Below are positions 28,501 to 42,923 of a stretch of DNA of 64,000 nucleotides, one piece after another; within the stretch, counting starts at the first letter, position 1; each line of letters starts with the position of its first letter. Made by a program: the position numbers and the translations under genes. This DNA comes from Plazaster borealis. Lineage: Eukaryota; Echinodermata; Asteroidea; Forcipulatida; Labidiasteridae. The stretch lies in contig CM037470.1 of the NCBI GenBank assembly GCA_021014325.1, positions 5,731,647 through 5,795,646 of the forward strand. Reading direction: 5' to 3'. The notes beneath the pieces were generated by a model. It ran no database searches and was not told the origin of the DNA. It saw only the letters and a list, made by a program, of their open reading frames with translations.

Positions 28501-31500
28501 AGAATAATGCAGGATTTGCACAAGTTTTATACCATTGGAAAGTCTATCTCAAGGGCTCTCTCCTCGTCCTAGTTTCGTTTCTGTGACTATTTTGTAGGCG
28601 AGGCGAGCGGCCAGGGAGTAGGGTTACTATCACCACCAACTGGGGCTACGTATAAACACGTACACATGCAAGATATAAATATCTGCCGAATAATGGTTTC
28701 AAACAAATTCTGCGCTATGTTTGACAATGACTCCTGAACTAAGCATGCTAGAGACACAAAATTTATATCAAATTGTGCCTCTCATATCCCCAAATCCGAA
28801 AATCAACATTTTATGGCCGCCTTGTGCCATCTCCATACTGGAAATGACCAGCAACTGGGGATACTCAGAATGATCCTCAGAAGCATGTTCAATGGGATTT
28901 TTGTGCACAGAGCAGTCAAAGAGAGAATCACAAAGTAAGCACGGCCAAATCACACTTAGAATAATGCAGGATTTGCACAAGTTTTATACCATTGGAAAGC
29001 CTATCTCAAGGGCTCTCTCCTCGTCCTAGTTTCGTTTCTGTGACCATTTTGTAGGCGAGGCGAGCGGCCAGGGAGTAGGGTTACTACCACCACCAACTGG
29101 GGCTACGTATGAACACGTACACATGCAAGATATAAATATCTGCCGAATAATGGTTTCAAACAAATTCTGCGCTATGTTTGACAATAACTCCTGAACTAAG
29201 CATGCTAGAGACACAAAATTTATATCAAACTGTGCCTCTCATATCCCCAAATCCGAAAAACAACATTTTATGGCCGCCTTGTGCCATCTCCATACCGGAA
29301 ATGACCAGCAAGTGGGGATACGCAAAATGCTTCTCAGAAGCATGTTCAATGGGATTTTTGTGCACAGAGCAGTCAAAGAGAGAATCACAAAGTAAGCACG
29401 GCCAAATCACACTTAGAATAATGCAGGATTTGCCCAAGTTTTATACCATTGGAAAGCCTATCTCAAGGGCTCTCTCCTCGTCCTAGTTTCGTTTCTGTGA
29501 CTATTTTGTAGGCGAGGCGAGCGGCCAGGGAGTAGGGTTACTACCACCACCAACTGGGGCTACGTATAAACACGTACACATGCAAGATATAAATATCTGC
29601 CGAATAATGGTTTCAAACAAATTCTGCGCTATGTTTGACAATAACTCCTGAACTAAGCATGCTAGAGACACAAAATTTATATCAAACTGTGCCTCTCATA
29701 TCCCCAAATCCGAAAAACAACATTTTATGGCCGCCTTGTGCCATCTCCATACTGGAAATGACCAGCAAGTGGGGATACTCAGAATGATCCTCAGAAGCAT
29801 GTTCAATGGGATTTTTGTGCACAGAGCAGTCAAAGAGAGAATCACAAAGTAAGCACGGCCAAATCACACTTAGAATAATGCAGGATTTGCCCAAGTTTTA
29901 TACCATTGGAAAGCCTATCTCAAGGGCTCTCTCCTCGTCCTAGTTTCGTTTCTGTGACTATTTTGTAGGCGAGGCGAGCGGCCAGGGAGTAGGGTTACTA
30001 CCACCACCAACTGGGGCTACGTATAAACACGTACACATGCAAGATATAAATATCTGCCGAATAATGGTTTCAAACAAATTCTGCGCTATGTTTGACAATA
30101 ACTCCTGAACTAAGCATGCTAGAGACACAAAATTTATATCAAACTGTGCCTCTCATATCCCCAAATCCGAAAAACAACATTTTATGGCCGCCTTGTGCCA
30201 TCTCCATACTGGAAATGACCAGCAAGTGGGGATACTCAGAATGATCCTCAGAAGCATGTTCAATGGGATTTTTGTGCACAGAGCAGTCAAAGAGAGAATC
30301 ACAAAGTAAGCACGGCCAAATCACACTTAGAATAATGCAGGATTTGCACAAGTTTTATACCATTGGAAAGCCTATCTCAAGGGCTCTCTCCTCGTCCTAG
30401 TTTCGTTTCTGTGACCATTTTGTAGGCGAGGCGAGCGGCCAGGGAGTAGGGTTACTACCACCACCAACTGGGGCTACGTATGAACACGTACACATGCAAG
30501 ATATAAATATCTGCCGAATAATGGTTTCAAACAAATTCTGCGCTATGTTTGACAATAACTCCTGAACTAAGCATGCTAGAGACACAAAATTTATATCAAA
30601 CTGTGCCTCTCATATCCCCAAATCCGAAAAACAACATTTTATGGCCGCCTTGTGCCATCTCCATACCGGAAATGACCAGCAAGTGGGGATACGCAAAATG
30701 CTTCTCAGAAGCATGTTCAATGGGATTTTTGTGCACAGAGCAGTCAAAGAGAGAATCACAAAGTAAGCACGGCCAAATCACACTTAGAATAATGCAGGAT
30801 TTGCCCAAGTTTTATACCATTGGAAAGCCTATCTCAAGGGCTCTCTCCTCGTCCTAGTTTCGTTTCTGTGACTATTTTGTAGGCGAGGCGAGCGGCCAGG
30901 GAGTAGGGTTACTACCACCACCAACTGGGGCTACGTATAAACACGTACACATGCAAGATATAAATATCTGCCGAATAATGGTTTCAAACAAATTCTGCGC
31001 TATGTTTGACAATAACTCCTGAACTAAGCATGCTAGAGACACAAAATTTATATCAAACTGTGCCTCTCATATCCCCAAATCCGAAAAACAACATTTTATG
31101 GCCGCCTTGTGCCATCTCCATACTGGAAATGACCAGCAAGTGGGGATACTCAGAATGATCCTCAGAAGCATGTTCAATGGGATTTTTGTGCACAGAGCAG
31201 TCAAAGAGAGAATCACAAAGTAAGCACGGCCAAATCACACTTAGAATAATGCAGGATTTGCCCAAGTTTTATACCATTGGAAAGCCTATCTCAAGGGCTC
31301 TCTCCTCGTCCTAGTTTCGTTTCTGTGACCATTTTGTAGGCGAGGCGAGCGGCCAGGGAGTAGGGTTACTACCACCACCAACTGGGGCTACGTATGAACA
31401 CGTACACATGCAAGATATAAATATCTGCCGAATAATGGTTTCAAACAAATTCTGCGCTATGTTTGACAATAACTCCTGAACTAAGCATGCTAGAGACACA

Positions 31501-34500
31501 AAATTTATATCAAACTGTGCCTCTCATATCCCCAAATCCGAAAAACAACATTTTATGGCCGCCTTGTGCCATCTCCATACCGGAAATGACCAGCAAGTGG
31601 GGATACTCAGAATGATCCTCAGAAGCATGTTCAATGGGATTTTTGTGCACAGAGCAGTCAAAGAGAGAATCACAAAGTAAGCACGGCCAAATCACACTTA
31701 GAATAATGCAGGATTTGCACAAGTTTTATACCATTGGAAAGCCTATCTCAAGGGCTCTCTCCTCGTCCTAGTTTCGTTTCTGTGACTATTTTGTAGGCGA
31801 GGCGAGCGGCCAGGGAGTAGAGTTACTACCACCACCAACTGGGGCTACGTATGAACACGTACACATGCAAGATATAAATATCTGCCGAATAATGGTTTCA
31901 AACAAATTCTGCGCTATGTTTGACAATAACTCCTGAACTAAGCATGCTAGAGACACAAAATTTATATCAAACTGTGCCTCTCATATCCCCAAATCCGAAA
32001 AACAACATTTTATGGCCGCCTTGTGCCATCTCCATACTGGAAATGACCAGCAAGTGGGGATACTCAGAATGATCCTCAGAAGCATGTTCAATGGGATTTT
32101 TGTGCACAGAGCAGTCAAAGAGAGAATCACAAAGTAAGCACGGCCAAATCACACTTAGAATAATGCAGGATTTGCCCAAGTTTTATACCATTGGAAAGCC
32201 TATCTCAAGGGCTCTCTCCTCGTCCTAGTTTCGTTTCTGTGACTATTTTGTAGGCGAGGCGAGCGGCCAGGGAGTAGGGTTACTACCACCACCAACTGGG
32301 GCTACGTATAAACACGTACACATGCAAGATATAAATATCTGCCGAATAATGGTTTCAAACAAATTCTGCGCTATGTTTGACAATAACTCCTGAACTAAGC
32401 ATGCTAGAGACACAAAATTTATATCAAACTGTGCCTCTCATATCCCCAAATCCGAAAAACAACATTTTATGGCCGCCTTGTGCCATCTCCATACCGGAAA
32501 TGACCAGCAAGTGGGGATACTCAAAATGCTTCTCAGAAGCATGTTCAATGGGATTTTTGTGCACAGAGCAGTCAAAGAGAGAATCACAAAGTAAGCACGG
32601 CCAAATCACACTTAGAATAATGCAGGATTTGCACAAGTTTTATACCATTGGAAAGCCTATCTCAAGGGCTCTCTCCTCGTCCTAGTTTCGTTTCTGTGAC
32701 TATTTTGTAGGCGAGGCGAGCGGCCAGGGAGTAGGGTTACTACCACCACCAACTGGGGCTACGTATAAACACGTACACATGCAAGATATAAATATCTGCC
32801 GAATAATGGTTTCAAACAAATTCTGCGCTATGTTTGACAATAACTCCTGAACTAAGCATGCTAGAGACACAAAATTTATATCAAACTGTGCCTCTCATAT
32901 CCCCAAATCCGAAAAACAACATTTTATGGCCGCCTTGTGCCATCTCCATACTGGAAATGACCAGCAAGTGGGGATACTCAGAATGATCCTCAGAAGCATG
33001 TTCAATGGGATTTTTGTGCACAGAGCAGTCAAAGAGAGAATCACAAAGTAAGCACGGCCAAATCACACTTAGAATAATGCAGGATTTGCACAAGTTTTAT
33101 ACCATTGGAAAGCCTATCTCAAGGGCTCTCTCCTCGTCCTAGTTTCGTTTCTGTGACTATTTTGTAGGCGAGGCGAGCGGCCAGGGAGTAGGGTTACTAC
33201 CACCACCAACTGGGGCTACGTATGAACACGTACACATGCAAGATATAAATATCTGCCGAATAATGGTTTCAAACAAATTCTGCGCTATGTTTGACAATAA
33301 CTCCTGAACTAAGCATGCTAGAGACACAAAATTTATATCAAACTGTGCCTCTCATATCCCCAAATCCGAAAAACAACATTTTATGGCCGCCTTGTGCCAT
33401 CTCCATACCGGAAATGACCAGCAAGTGGGGATACGCAAAATGCTTCTCAGAAGCATGTTCAATGGGATTTTTGTGCACAGAGCAGTCAAAGAGAGAATCA
33501 CAAAGTAAGCACGGCCAAATCACACTTAGAATAATGCAGGATTTGCACAAGTTTTATACCATTGGAAAGCCTATCTCAAGGGCTCTCTCCTCGTCCTAGT
33601 TTCGTTTCTGTGACTATTTTGTAGGCGAGGCGAGCGGCCAGGGAGTAGGGTTACTACCACCACCAACTGGGGCTACGTATGAACACGTACACATGCAAGA
33701 TATAAATATCTGCCGAATAATGGTTTCAAACAAATTCTGCGCTATGTTTGACAATAACTCCTGAACTAAGCATGCTAGAGACACAAAATTTATATCAAAC
33801 TGTGCCTCTCATATCCCCAAATCCGAAAAACAACATTTTATGGCCGCCTTGTGCCATCTCCATACCGGAAATGACCAGCAAGTGGGGATACGCAAAATGC
33901 TTCTCAGAAGCATGTTCAATGGGATTTTTGTGCACAGAGCAGTCAAAGAGAGAATCACAAAGTAAGCACGGCCAAATCACACTTAGAATAATGCAGGATT
34001 TGCCCAAGTTTTATACCATTGGAAAGCCTATCTCAAGGGCTCTCTCCTCGTCCTAGTTTCGTTTCTGTGACTATTTTGTAGGCGAGGCGAGCGGCCAGGG
34101 AGTAGGGTTACTACCACCACCAACTGGGGCTACGTATAAACACGTACACATGCAAGATATAAATATCTGCCGAATAATGGTTTCAAACAAATTCTGCGCT
34201 ATGTTTGACAATAACTCCTGAACTAAGCATGCTAGAGACACAAAATTTATATCAAACTGTGCCTCTCATATCCCCAAATCCGAAAAACAACATTTTATGG
34301 CCGCCTTGTGCCATCTCCATACTGGAAATGACCAGCAAGTGGGGATACTCAGAATGATCCTCAGAAGCATGTTCAATGGGATTTTTGTGCACAGAGCAGT
34401 CAAAGAGAGAATCACAAAGTAAGCACGGCCAAATCACACTTAGAATAATGCAGGATTTGCACAAGTTTTATACCATTGGAAAGCCTATCTCAAGGGCTCT

Positions 34501-37500
34501 CTCCTCGTCCTAGTTTCGTTTCTGTGACTATTTTGTAGGCGAGGCGAGCGGCCAGGGAGTAGGGTTACTACCACCACCAACTGGGGCTACGTATGAACAC
34601 GTACACATGCAAGATATAAATATCTGCCGAATAATGGTTTCAAACAAATTCTGCGCTATGTTTGACAATAACTCCTGAACTAAGCATGCTAGAGACACAA
34701 AATTTATATCAAACTGTGCCTCTCATATCCCCAAATCCGAAAAACAACATTTTATGGCCGCCTTGTGCCATCTCCATACCGGAAATGACCAGCAAGTGGG
34801 GATACGCAAAATGCTTCTCAGAAGCATGTTCAATGGGATTTTTGTGCACAGAGCAGTCAAAGAGAGAATCACAAAGTAAGCACGGCCAAATCACACTTAG
34901 AATAATGCAGGATTTGCACAAGTTTTATACCATTGGAAAGCCTATCTCAAGGGCTCTCTCCTCGTCCTAGTTTCGTTTCTGTGACTATTTTGTAGGCGAG
35001 GCGAGCGGCCAGGGAGTAGGGTTACTACCACCACCAACTGGGGCTACGTATAAACACGTACACATGCAAGATATAAATATCTGCCGAATAATGGTTTCAA
35101 ACAAATTCTGCGCTATGTTTGACAATAACTCCTGAACTAAGCATGCTAGAGACACAAAATTTATATCAAACTGTGCCTCTCATATCCCCAAATCCGAAAA
35201 ACAACATTTTATGGCCGCCTTGTGCCATCTCCATACTGGAAATGACCAGCAAGTGGGGATACTCAGAATGATCCTCAGAAGCATGTTCAATGGGATTTTT
35301 GTGCACAGAGCAGTCAAAGAGAGAATCACAAAGTAAGCACGGCCAAATCACACTTAGAATAATGCAGGATTTGCCCAAGTTTTATACCATTGGAAAGCCT
35401 ATCTCAAGGGCTCTCTCCTCGTCCTAGTTTCGTTTCTGTGACTATTTTGTAGGCGAGGCGAGCGGCCAGGGAGTAGGGTTACTACCACCACCAACTGGGG
35501 CTACGTATAAACACGTACACATGCAAGATATAAATATCTGCCGAATAATGGTTTCAAACAAATTCTGCGCTATGTTTGACAATAACTCCTGAACTAAGCA
35601 TGCTAGAGACACAAAATTTATATCAAACTGTGCCTCTCATATCCCCAAATCCGAAAACAACATTTTATGGCCGCCTTGTGCCATCTCCATACTGGAAATG
35701 ACCAGCAAGTGGGGATACTCAGAATGATCCTCAGAAGCATGTTCAATGGGATTTTTGTGCACAGAGCAGTCAAAGAGAGAATCACAAAGTAAGCACGGCC
35801 AAATCACACTTAGAATAATGCAGGATTTGCACAAGTTTTATACCATTGGAAAGCCTATCTCAAGGGCTCTCTCCTCGTCCTAGTTTCGTTTCTGTGACTA
35901 TTTTGTAGGCGAGGCGAGCGGCCAGTAGGGTTACTACCACCACCAACTGGGGCTACGTATAAACACGTACACATGCAAGATATAAATATCTGCCGAATAA
36001 TGGTTTCAAACAAATTCTGCGCTATGTTTGACAATAACTCCTGAACTAAGCATGCTAGAGACACAAAATTTATATCAAACTGTGCCTCTCATATCCCCAA
36101 ATCCGAAAAACAACATTTTATGGCCGCCTTGTGCCATCTCCATACCGGAAATGACCAGCAAGTGGGGATACGCAAAATGCTTCTCAGAAGCATGTTCAAT
36201 GGGATTTTTGTGCACAGAGCAGTCAAAGAGAGAATCACAAAGTAAGCACGGCCAAATCACACTTAGAATAATGCAGGATTTGCCCAAGTTTTATACCATT
36301 GGAAAGCCTATCTCAAGGGCTCTCTCCTCGTCCTAGTTTCGTTTCTGTGACTATTTTGTAGGCGAGGCGAGCGGCCAGGGAGTAGGGTTACTACCACCAC
36401 CAACTGGGGCTACGTATAAACACGTACACATGCAAGATATAAATATCTGCCGAATAATGGTTTCAAACAAATTCTGCGCTATGTTTGACAATAACTCCTG
36501 AACTAAGCATGCTAGAGACACAAAATTTATATCAAACTGTGCCTCTCATATCCCCAAATCCGAAAAACAACATTTTATGGCCGCCTTGTGCCATCTCCAT
36601 ACTGGAAATGACCAGCAAGTGGGGATACTCAGAATGATCCTCAGAAGCATGATCAATGGGATTTTGTGCACAGAGCAGTCAAAGAGAGAATCACAAAGTA
36701 AGCACGGCCAAATCACACTTAGAATAATGCAGGATTTGCACAAGTTTTATACCATTGGAAAGCCTATCTCAAGGGCTCTCTCCTCGTCCTAGTTTCGTTT
36801 CTGTGACTATTTTGTAGGCGAGGCGAGCGGCCAGGGAGTAGGGTTACTACCACCACCAACTGGGGCTACGTATGAACACGTACACATGCAAGATATAAAT
36901 ATCTGCCGAATAATGGTTTCAAACAAATTCTGCGCTATGTTTGACAATAACTCCTGAACTAAGCATGCTAGAGACACAAAATTTATATCAAACTGTGCCT
37001 CTCATATCCCCAAATCCGAAAAACAACATTTTATGGCCGCCTTGTGCCATCTCCATACTGGAAATGACCAGCAAGTGGGGATACTCAGAATGATACTCAG
37101 AAGCATGTTCAATGGGATTTTTGTGCACAGAGCGGTCAAAGAGAGAATCACAAAGTAAGCACGGCCAAATCACACTTAGAATAATGCAGGATTTGCCCAA
37201 GTTTTATACCATTGGAAAGCCTATCTCAAGGGCTCTCTCCTCGTCCTAGTTTCGTTTCTGTGACTATTTTGTAGGCGAGGCGAGCGGCCAGGGAGTAGGG
37301 TTACTACCACCACCAACTGGGGCTACGTATAAACACGTACACATGCAAGATATAAATATCTGCCGAATAATGGTTTCAAACAAATTCTGCGCTATGTTTG
37401 ACAATAACTCCTGAACTAAGCATGCTAGAGACACAAAATTTATATCAAACTGTGCCTCTCATATCCCCAAATCCGAAAAACAACATTTTATGGCCGCCTT

Positions 37501-40500
37501 GTGCCATCTCCATACTGGAAATGACCAGCAAGTGGGGATACTCAGAATGATCCTCAGAAGCATGTTCAATGGGATTTTTGTGCACAGAGCAGTCAAAGAG
37601 AGAATCACAAAGTAAGCACGGCCAAATCACACTTAGAATAATGCAGGATTTGCACAAGTTTTATACCATTGGAAAGCCTATCTCAAGGGCTCTCTCCTCG
37701 TCCTAGTTTCGTTTCTGTGACCATTTTGTAGGCGAGGCGAGCGGCCAGGGAGTAGGGTTACTACCACCACCAACTGGGGCTACGTATGAACACGTACACA
37801 TGCAAGATATAAATATCTGCCGAATAATGGTTTCAAACAAATTCTGCGCTATGTTTGACAATAACTCCTGAACTAAGCATGCTAGAGACACAAAATTTAT
37901 ATCAAACTGTGCCTCTCATATCCCCAAATCCGAAAAACAACATTTTATGGCCGCCTTGTGCCATCTCCATACCGGAAATGACCAGCAAGTGGGGATACTC
38001 AGAATGATCCTCAGAAGCATGTTCAATGGGATTTTTGTGCACAGAGCAGTCAAAGAGAGAATCACAAAGTAAGCACGGCCAAATCACACTTAGAATAATG
38101 CAGGATTTGCACAAGTTTTATACCATTGGAAAGCCTATCTCAAGGGCTCTCTCCTCGTCCTAGTTTCGTTTCTGTGACTATTTTGTAGGCGAGGCGAGCG
38201 GCCAGGAGTAGGGTTACTACCACCACCAACTGGGGCTACGTATGAACACGTACACATGCAAGATATAAATATCTGCCGAATAATGGTTTCAAACAAATTC
38301 TGCGCTATGTTTGACAATAACTCCTGAACTAAGCATGCTAGAGACACAAAATTTATATCAAACTGTGCCTCTCATATCCCCAAATCCGAAAAACAACATT
38401 TTATGGCCGCCTTGTGCCATCTCCATACTGGAAATGACCAGCAAGTGGGGATACTCAGAATGATCCTCAGAAGCATGTTCAATGGGATTTTTGTGCACAG
38501 AGCAGTCAAAGAGAGAATCACAAAGTAAGCACGGCCAAATCACACTTAGAATAATGCAGGATTTGCCCAAGTTTTATACCATTGGAAAGCCTATCTCAAG
38601 GGCTCTCTCCTCGTCCTAGTTTCGTTTCTGTGACTATTTTGTAGGCGAGGCGAGCGGCCAGGGAGTAGGGTTACTACCACCACCAACTGGGGCTACGTAT
38701 AAACACGTACACATGCAAGATATAAATATCTGCCGAATAATGGTTTCAAACAAATTCTGCGCTATGTTTGACAATAACTCCTGAACTAAGCATGCTAGAG
38801 ACACAAAATTTATATCAAACTGTGCCTCTCATATCCCCAAATCCGAAAAACAACATTTTATGGCCGCCTTGTGCCATCTCCATACTGGAAATGACCAGCA
38901 AGTGGGGATACTCAGAATGATCCTCAGAAGCATGTTCAATGGGATTTTTGTGCACAGAGCAGTCAAAGAGAGAATCACAAAGTAAGCACGGCCAAATCAC
39001 ACTTAGAATAATGCAGGATTTGCCCAAGTTTTATACCATTGGAAAGCCTATCTCAAGGGCTCTCTCCTCGTCCTAGTTTCGTTTCTGTGACTATTTTGTA
39101 GGCGAGGCGAGCGGCCAGGGAGTAGGGTTACTACCACCACCAACTGGGGCTACGTATAAACACGTACACATGCAAGATATAAATATCTGCCGAATAATGG
39201 TTTCAAACAAATTCTGCGCTATGTTTGACAATAACTCCTGAACTAAGCATGCTAGAGACACAAAATTTATATCAAACTGTGCCTCTCATATCCCCAAATC
39301 CGAAAAACAACATTTTATGGCCGCCTTGTGCCATCTCCATACTGGAAATGACCAGCAAGTGGGGATACTCAGAATGATCCTCAGAAGCATGTTCAATGGG
39401 ATTTTTGTGCACAGAGCAGTCAAAGAGAGAATCACAAAGTAAGCACGGCCAAATCACACTTAGAATAATGCAGGATTTGCACAAGTTTTATACCATTGGA
39501 AAGCCTATCTCAAGGGCTCTCTCCTCGTCCTAGTTTCGTTTCTGTGACTATTTTGTAGGCGAGGCGAGCGGCCAGGAAGTAGGGTTGCTACCACCACCAA
39601 CTGGGGCTACGTATGAACACGTACACATGCAAGATATAAATATCTGCCGAATAATGGTTTCAAACAAATTCTGCGCTATGTTTGACAATAACTCCTGAAC
39701 TAAGCATGCTAGAGACACAAAATTTATATCAAACTGTGCCTCTCATATCCCCAAATCCGAAAAACAACATTTTATGGCCGCCTTGTGCCATCTCCATACC
39801 GGAAATGACCAGCAAGTGGGGATACGCAAAATGCTTCTCAGAAGCATGTTCAATGGGATTTTTGTGCACAGAGCAGTCAAAGAGAGAATCACAAAGTAAG
39901 CACGGCCAAATCACACTTAGAATAATGCAGGATTTGCACAAGTTTTATACCATTGGAAAGCCTATCTCAAGGGCTCTCTCCTCGTCCTAGTTTCGTTTCT
40001 GTGACTATTTTGTAGGCGAGGCGAGCGGCCAGGGAGTAGGGTTACTACCACCACCAACTGGGGCTACGTATAAACACGTACACATGCAAGATATAAATAT
40101 CTGCCGAATAATGGTTTCAAACAAATTCTGCGCTATGTTTGACAATAACTCCTGAACTAAGCATGCTAGAGACACAAAATTTATATCAAACTGTGCCTCT
40201 CATATCCCCAAATCCGAAAAACAACATTTTATGGCCGCCTTGTGCCATCTCCATACTGGAAATGACCAGCAAGTGGGGATACGCAAAATGCTTCTCAGAA
40301 GCATGTTCAATGGGATTTTTGTGCACAGAGCAGTCAAAGAGAGAATCACAAAGTAAGCACGGCCAAATCACACTTAGAATAATGCAGGATTTGCACAAGT
40401 TTTATACCATTGGAAAGCCTATCTCAAGGGCTCTCTCCTCGTCCTAGTTTCGTTTCTGTGACTATTTTGTAGGCGAGGCGAGCGGCCAGTAGGGTTACTA

Positions 40501-42923
40501 CCACCACCAACTGGGGCTACGTATAAACACGTACACATGCAAGATATAAATATCTGCCGAATAATGGTTTCAAACAAATTCTGCGCTATGTTTGACAATA
40601 ACTCCTGAACTAAGCATGCTAGAGACACAAAATTTATATCAAACTGTGCCTCTCATATCCCCAAATCCGAAAATCAACATTTTATGGCCGCCTTGTGCCA
40701 TCTCCATACTGGAAATGACCAGCAAGTGGGGATACTCAGAATGATCCTCAGAAGCATGTTCAATGGGATTTTTGTGCACAGAGCAGTCAAAGAGAGAATC
40801 ACAAAGTAAGCACGGCCAAATCACACTTAGAATAATGCAGGATTTGCACAAGTTTTATACCATTGGAAAGCCTATCTCAAGGGCTCTCTCCTCGTCCTAG
40901 TTTCGTTTCTGTGACCATTTTGTAGGCGAGGCGAGCGGCCAGGGAGTAGGGTTACTACCACCACCAACTGGGGCTACGTATGAACACGTACACATGCAAG
41001 ATATAAATATCTGCCGAATAATGGTTTCAAACAAATTCTGCGCTATGTTTGACAATAACTCCTGAACTAAGCATGCTAGAGACACAAAATTTATATCAAA
41101 CTGTGCCTCTCATATCCCCAAATCCGAAAAACAACATTTTATGGCCGCCTTGTGCCATCTCCATACCGGAAATGACCAGCAAGTGGGGATACGCAAAATG
41201 CTTCTCAGAAGCATGTTCAATGGGATTTTTGTGCACAGAGCAGTCAAAGAGAGAATCACAAAGTAAGCACGGCCAAATCACACTTAGAATAATGCAGGAT
41301 TTGCACAAGTTTTATACCATTGGAAAGCCTATCTCAAGGGCTCTCTCCTCGTCCTAGTTTCGTTTCTGTGACTATTTTGTAGGCGAGGCGAGCGGCCAGG
41401 GAGTAGGGTTACTACCACCACCAACTGGGGCTACGTATAAACACGTACACATGCAAGATATAAATATCTGCCGAATAATGGTTTCAAACAAATTCTGCGC
41501 TATGTTTGACAATAACTCCTGAACTAAGCATGCTAGAGACACAAAATTTATATCAAACTGTGCCTCTCATATCCCCAAATCCGAAAAACAACATTTTATG
41601 GCCGCCTTGTGCCATCTCCATACTGGAAATGACCAGCAAGTGGGGATACGCAAAATGCTTCTCAGAAGCATGTTCAATGGGATTTTTGTGCACAGAGCAG
41701 TCAAAGAGAGAATCACAAAGTAAGCACGGCCAAATCACACTTAGAATAATGCAGGATTTGCCCAAGTTTTATACCATTGGAAAGCCTATCTCAAGGGCTC
41801 TCTCCTCGTCCTAGTTTCGTTTCTGTGACTATTTTGTAGGCGAGGCGAGCGGCCAGGGAGTAGGGTTACTACCACCACCAACTGGGGCTACGTATAAACA
41901 CGTACACATGCAAGATATAAATATCTGCCGAATAATGGTTTCAAACAAATTCTGCGCTATGTTTGACAATAACTCCTGAACTAAGCATGCTAGAGACACA
42001 AAATTTATATCAAACTGTGCCTCTCATATCCCCAAATCCGAAAATCAACATTTTATGGCCGCCTTGTGCCATCTCCATACTGGAAATGACCAGCAAGTGG
42101 GGATACTCAGAATGATCCTCAGAAGCATGTTCAATGGGATTTTTGTGCACAGAGCAGTCAAAGAGAGAATCACAAAGTAAGCACGGCCAAATCACACTTA
42201 GAATAATGCAGGATTTGCACAAGTTTTATACCATTGGAAAGCCTATCTCAAGGGCTCTCTCCTCGTCCTAGTTTCGTTTCTGTGACCATTTTGTAGGCGA
42301 GGCGAGCGGCCAGGGAGTAGGGTTACTACCACCACCAACTGGGGCTACGTATGAACACGTACACATGCAAGATATAAATATCTGCCGAATAATGGTTTCA
42401 AACAAATTCTGCGCTATGTTTGACAATAACTCCTGAACTAAGCATGCTAGAGACACAAAATTTATATCAAACTGTGCCTCTCATATCCCCAAATCCGAAA
42501 AACAACATTTTATGGCCGCCTTGTGCCATCTCCATACTGGAAATGACCAGCAAGTGGGGATACTCAGAATGATCCTCAGAAGCATGTTCAATGGGATTTT
42601 TGTGCACAGAGCAGTCAAAGAGAGAATCACAAAGTAAGCACGGCCAAATCACACTTAGAATAATGCAGGATTTGCACAAGTTTTATACCATTGGAAAGCC
42701 TATCTCAAGGGCTCTCTCCTCGTCCTAGTTTCGTTTCTGTGACTATTTTGTAGGCGAGGCGAGCGGCCAGGGAGTAGGGTTACTACCACCACCAACTGGG
42801 GCTACGTATGAACACGTACACATGCAAGATATAAATATCTGCCGAATAATGGTTTCAAACAAATTCTGCGCTATGTTTGACAATAACTCCTGAACTAAGC
42901 ATGCTAGAGACACAAAATTTATA

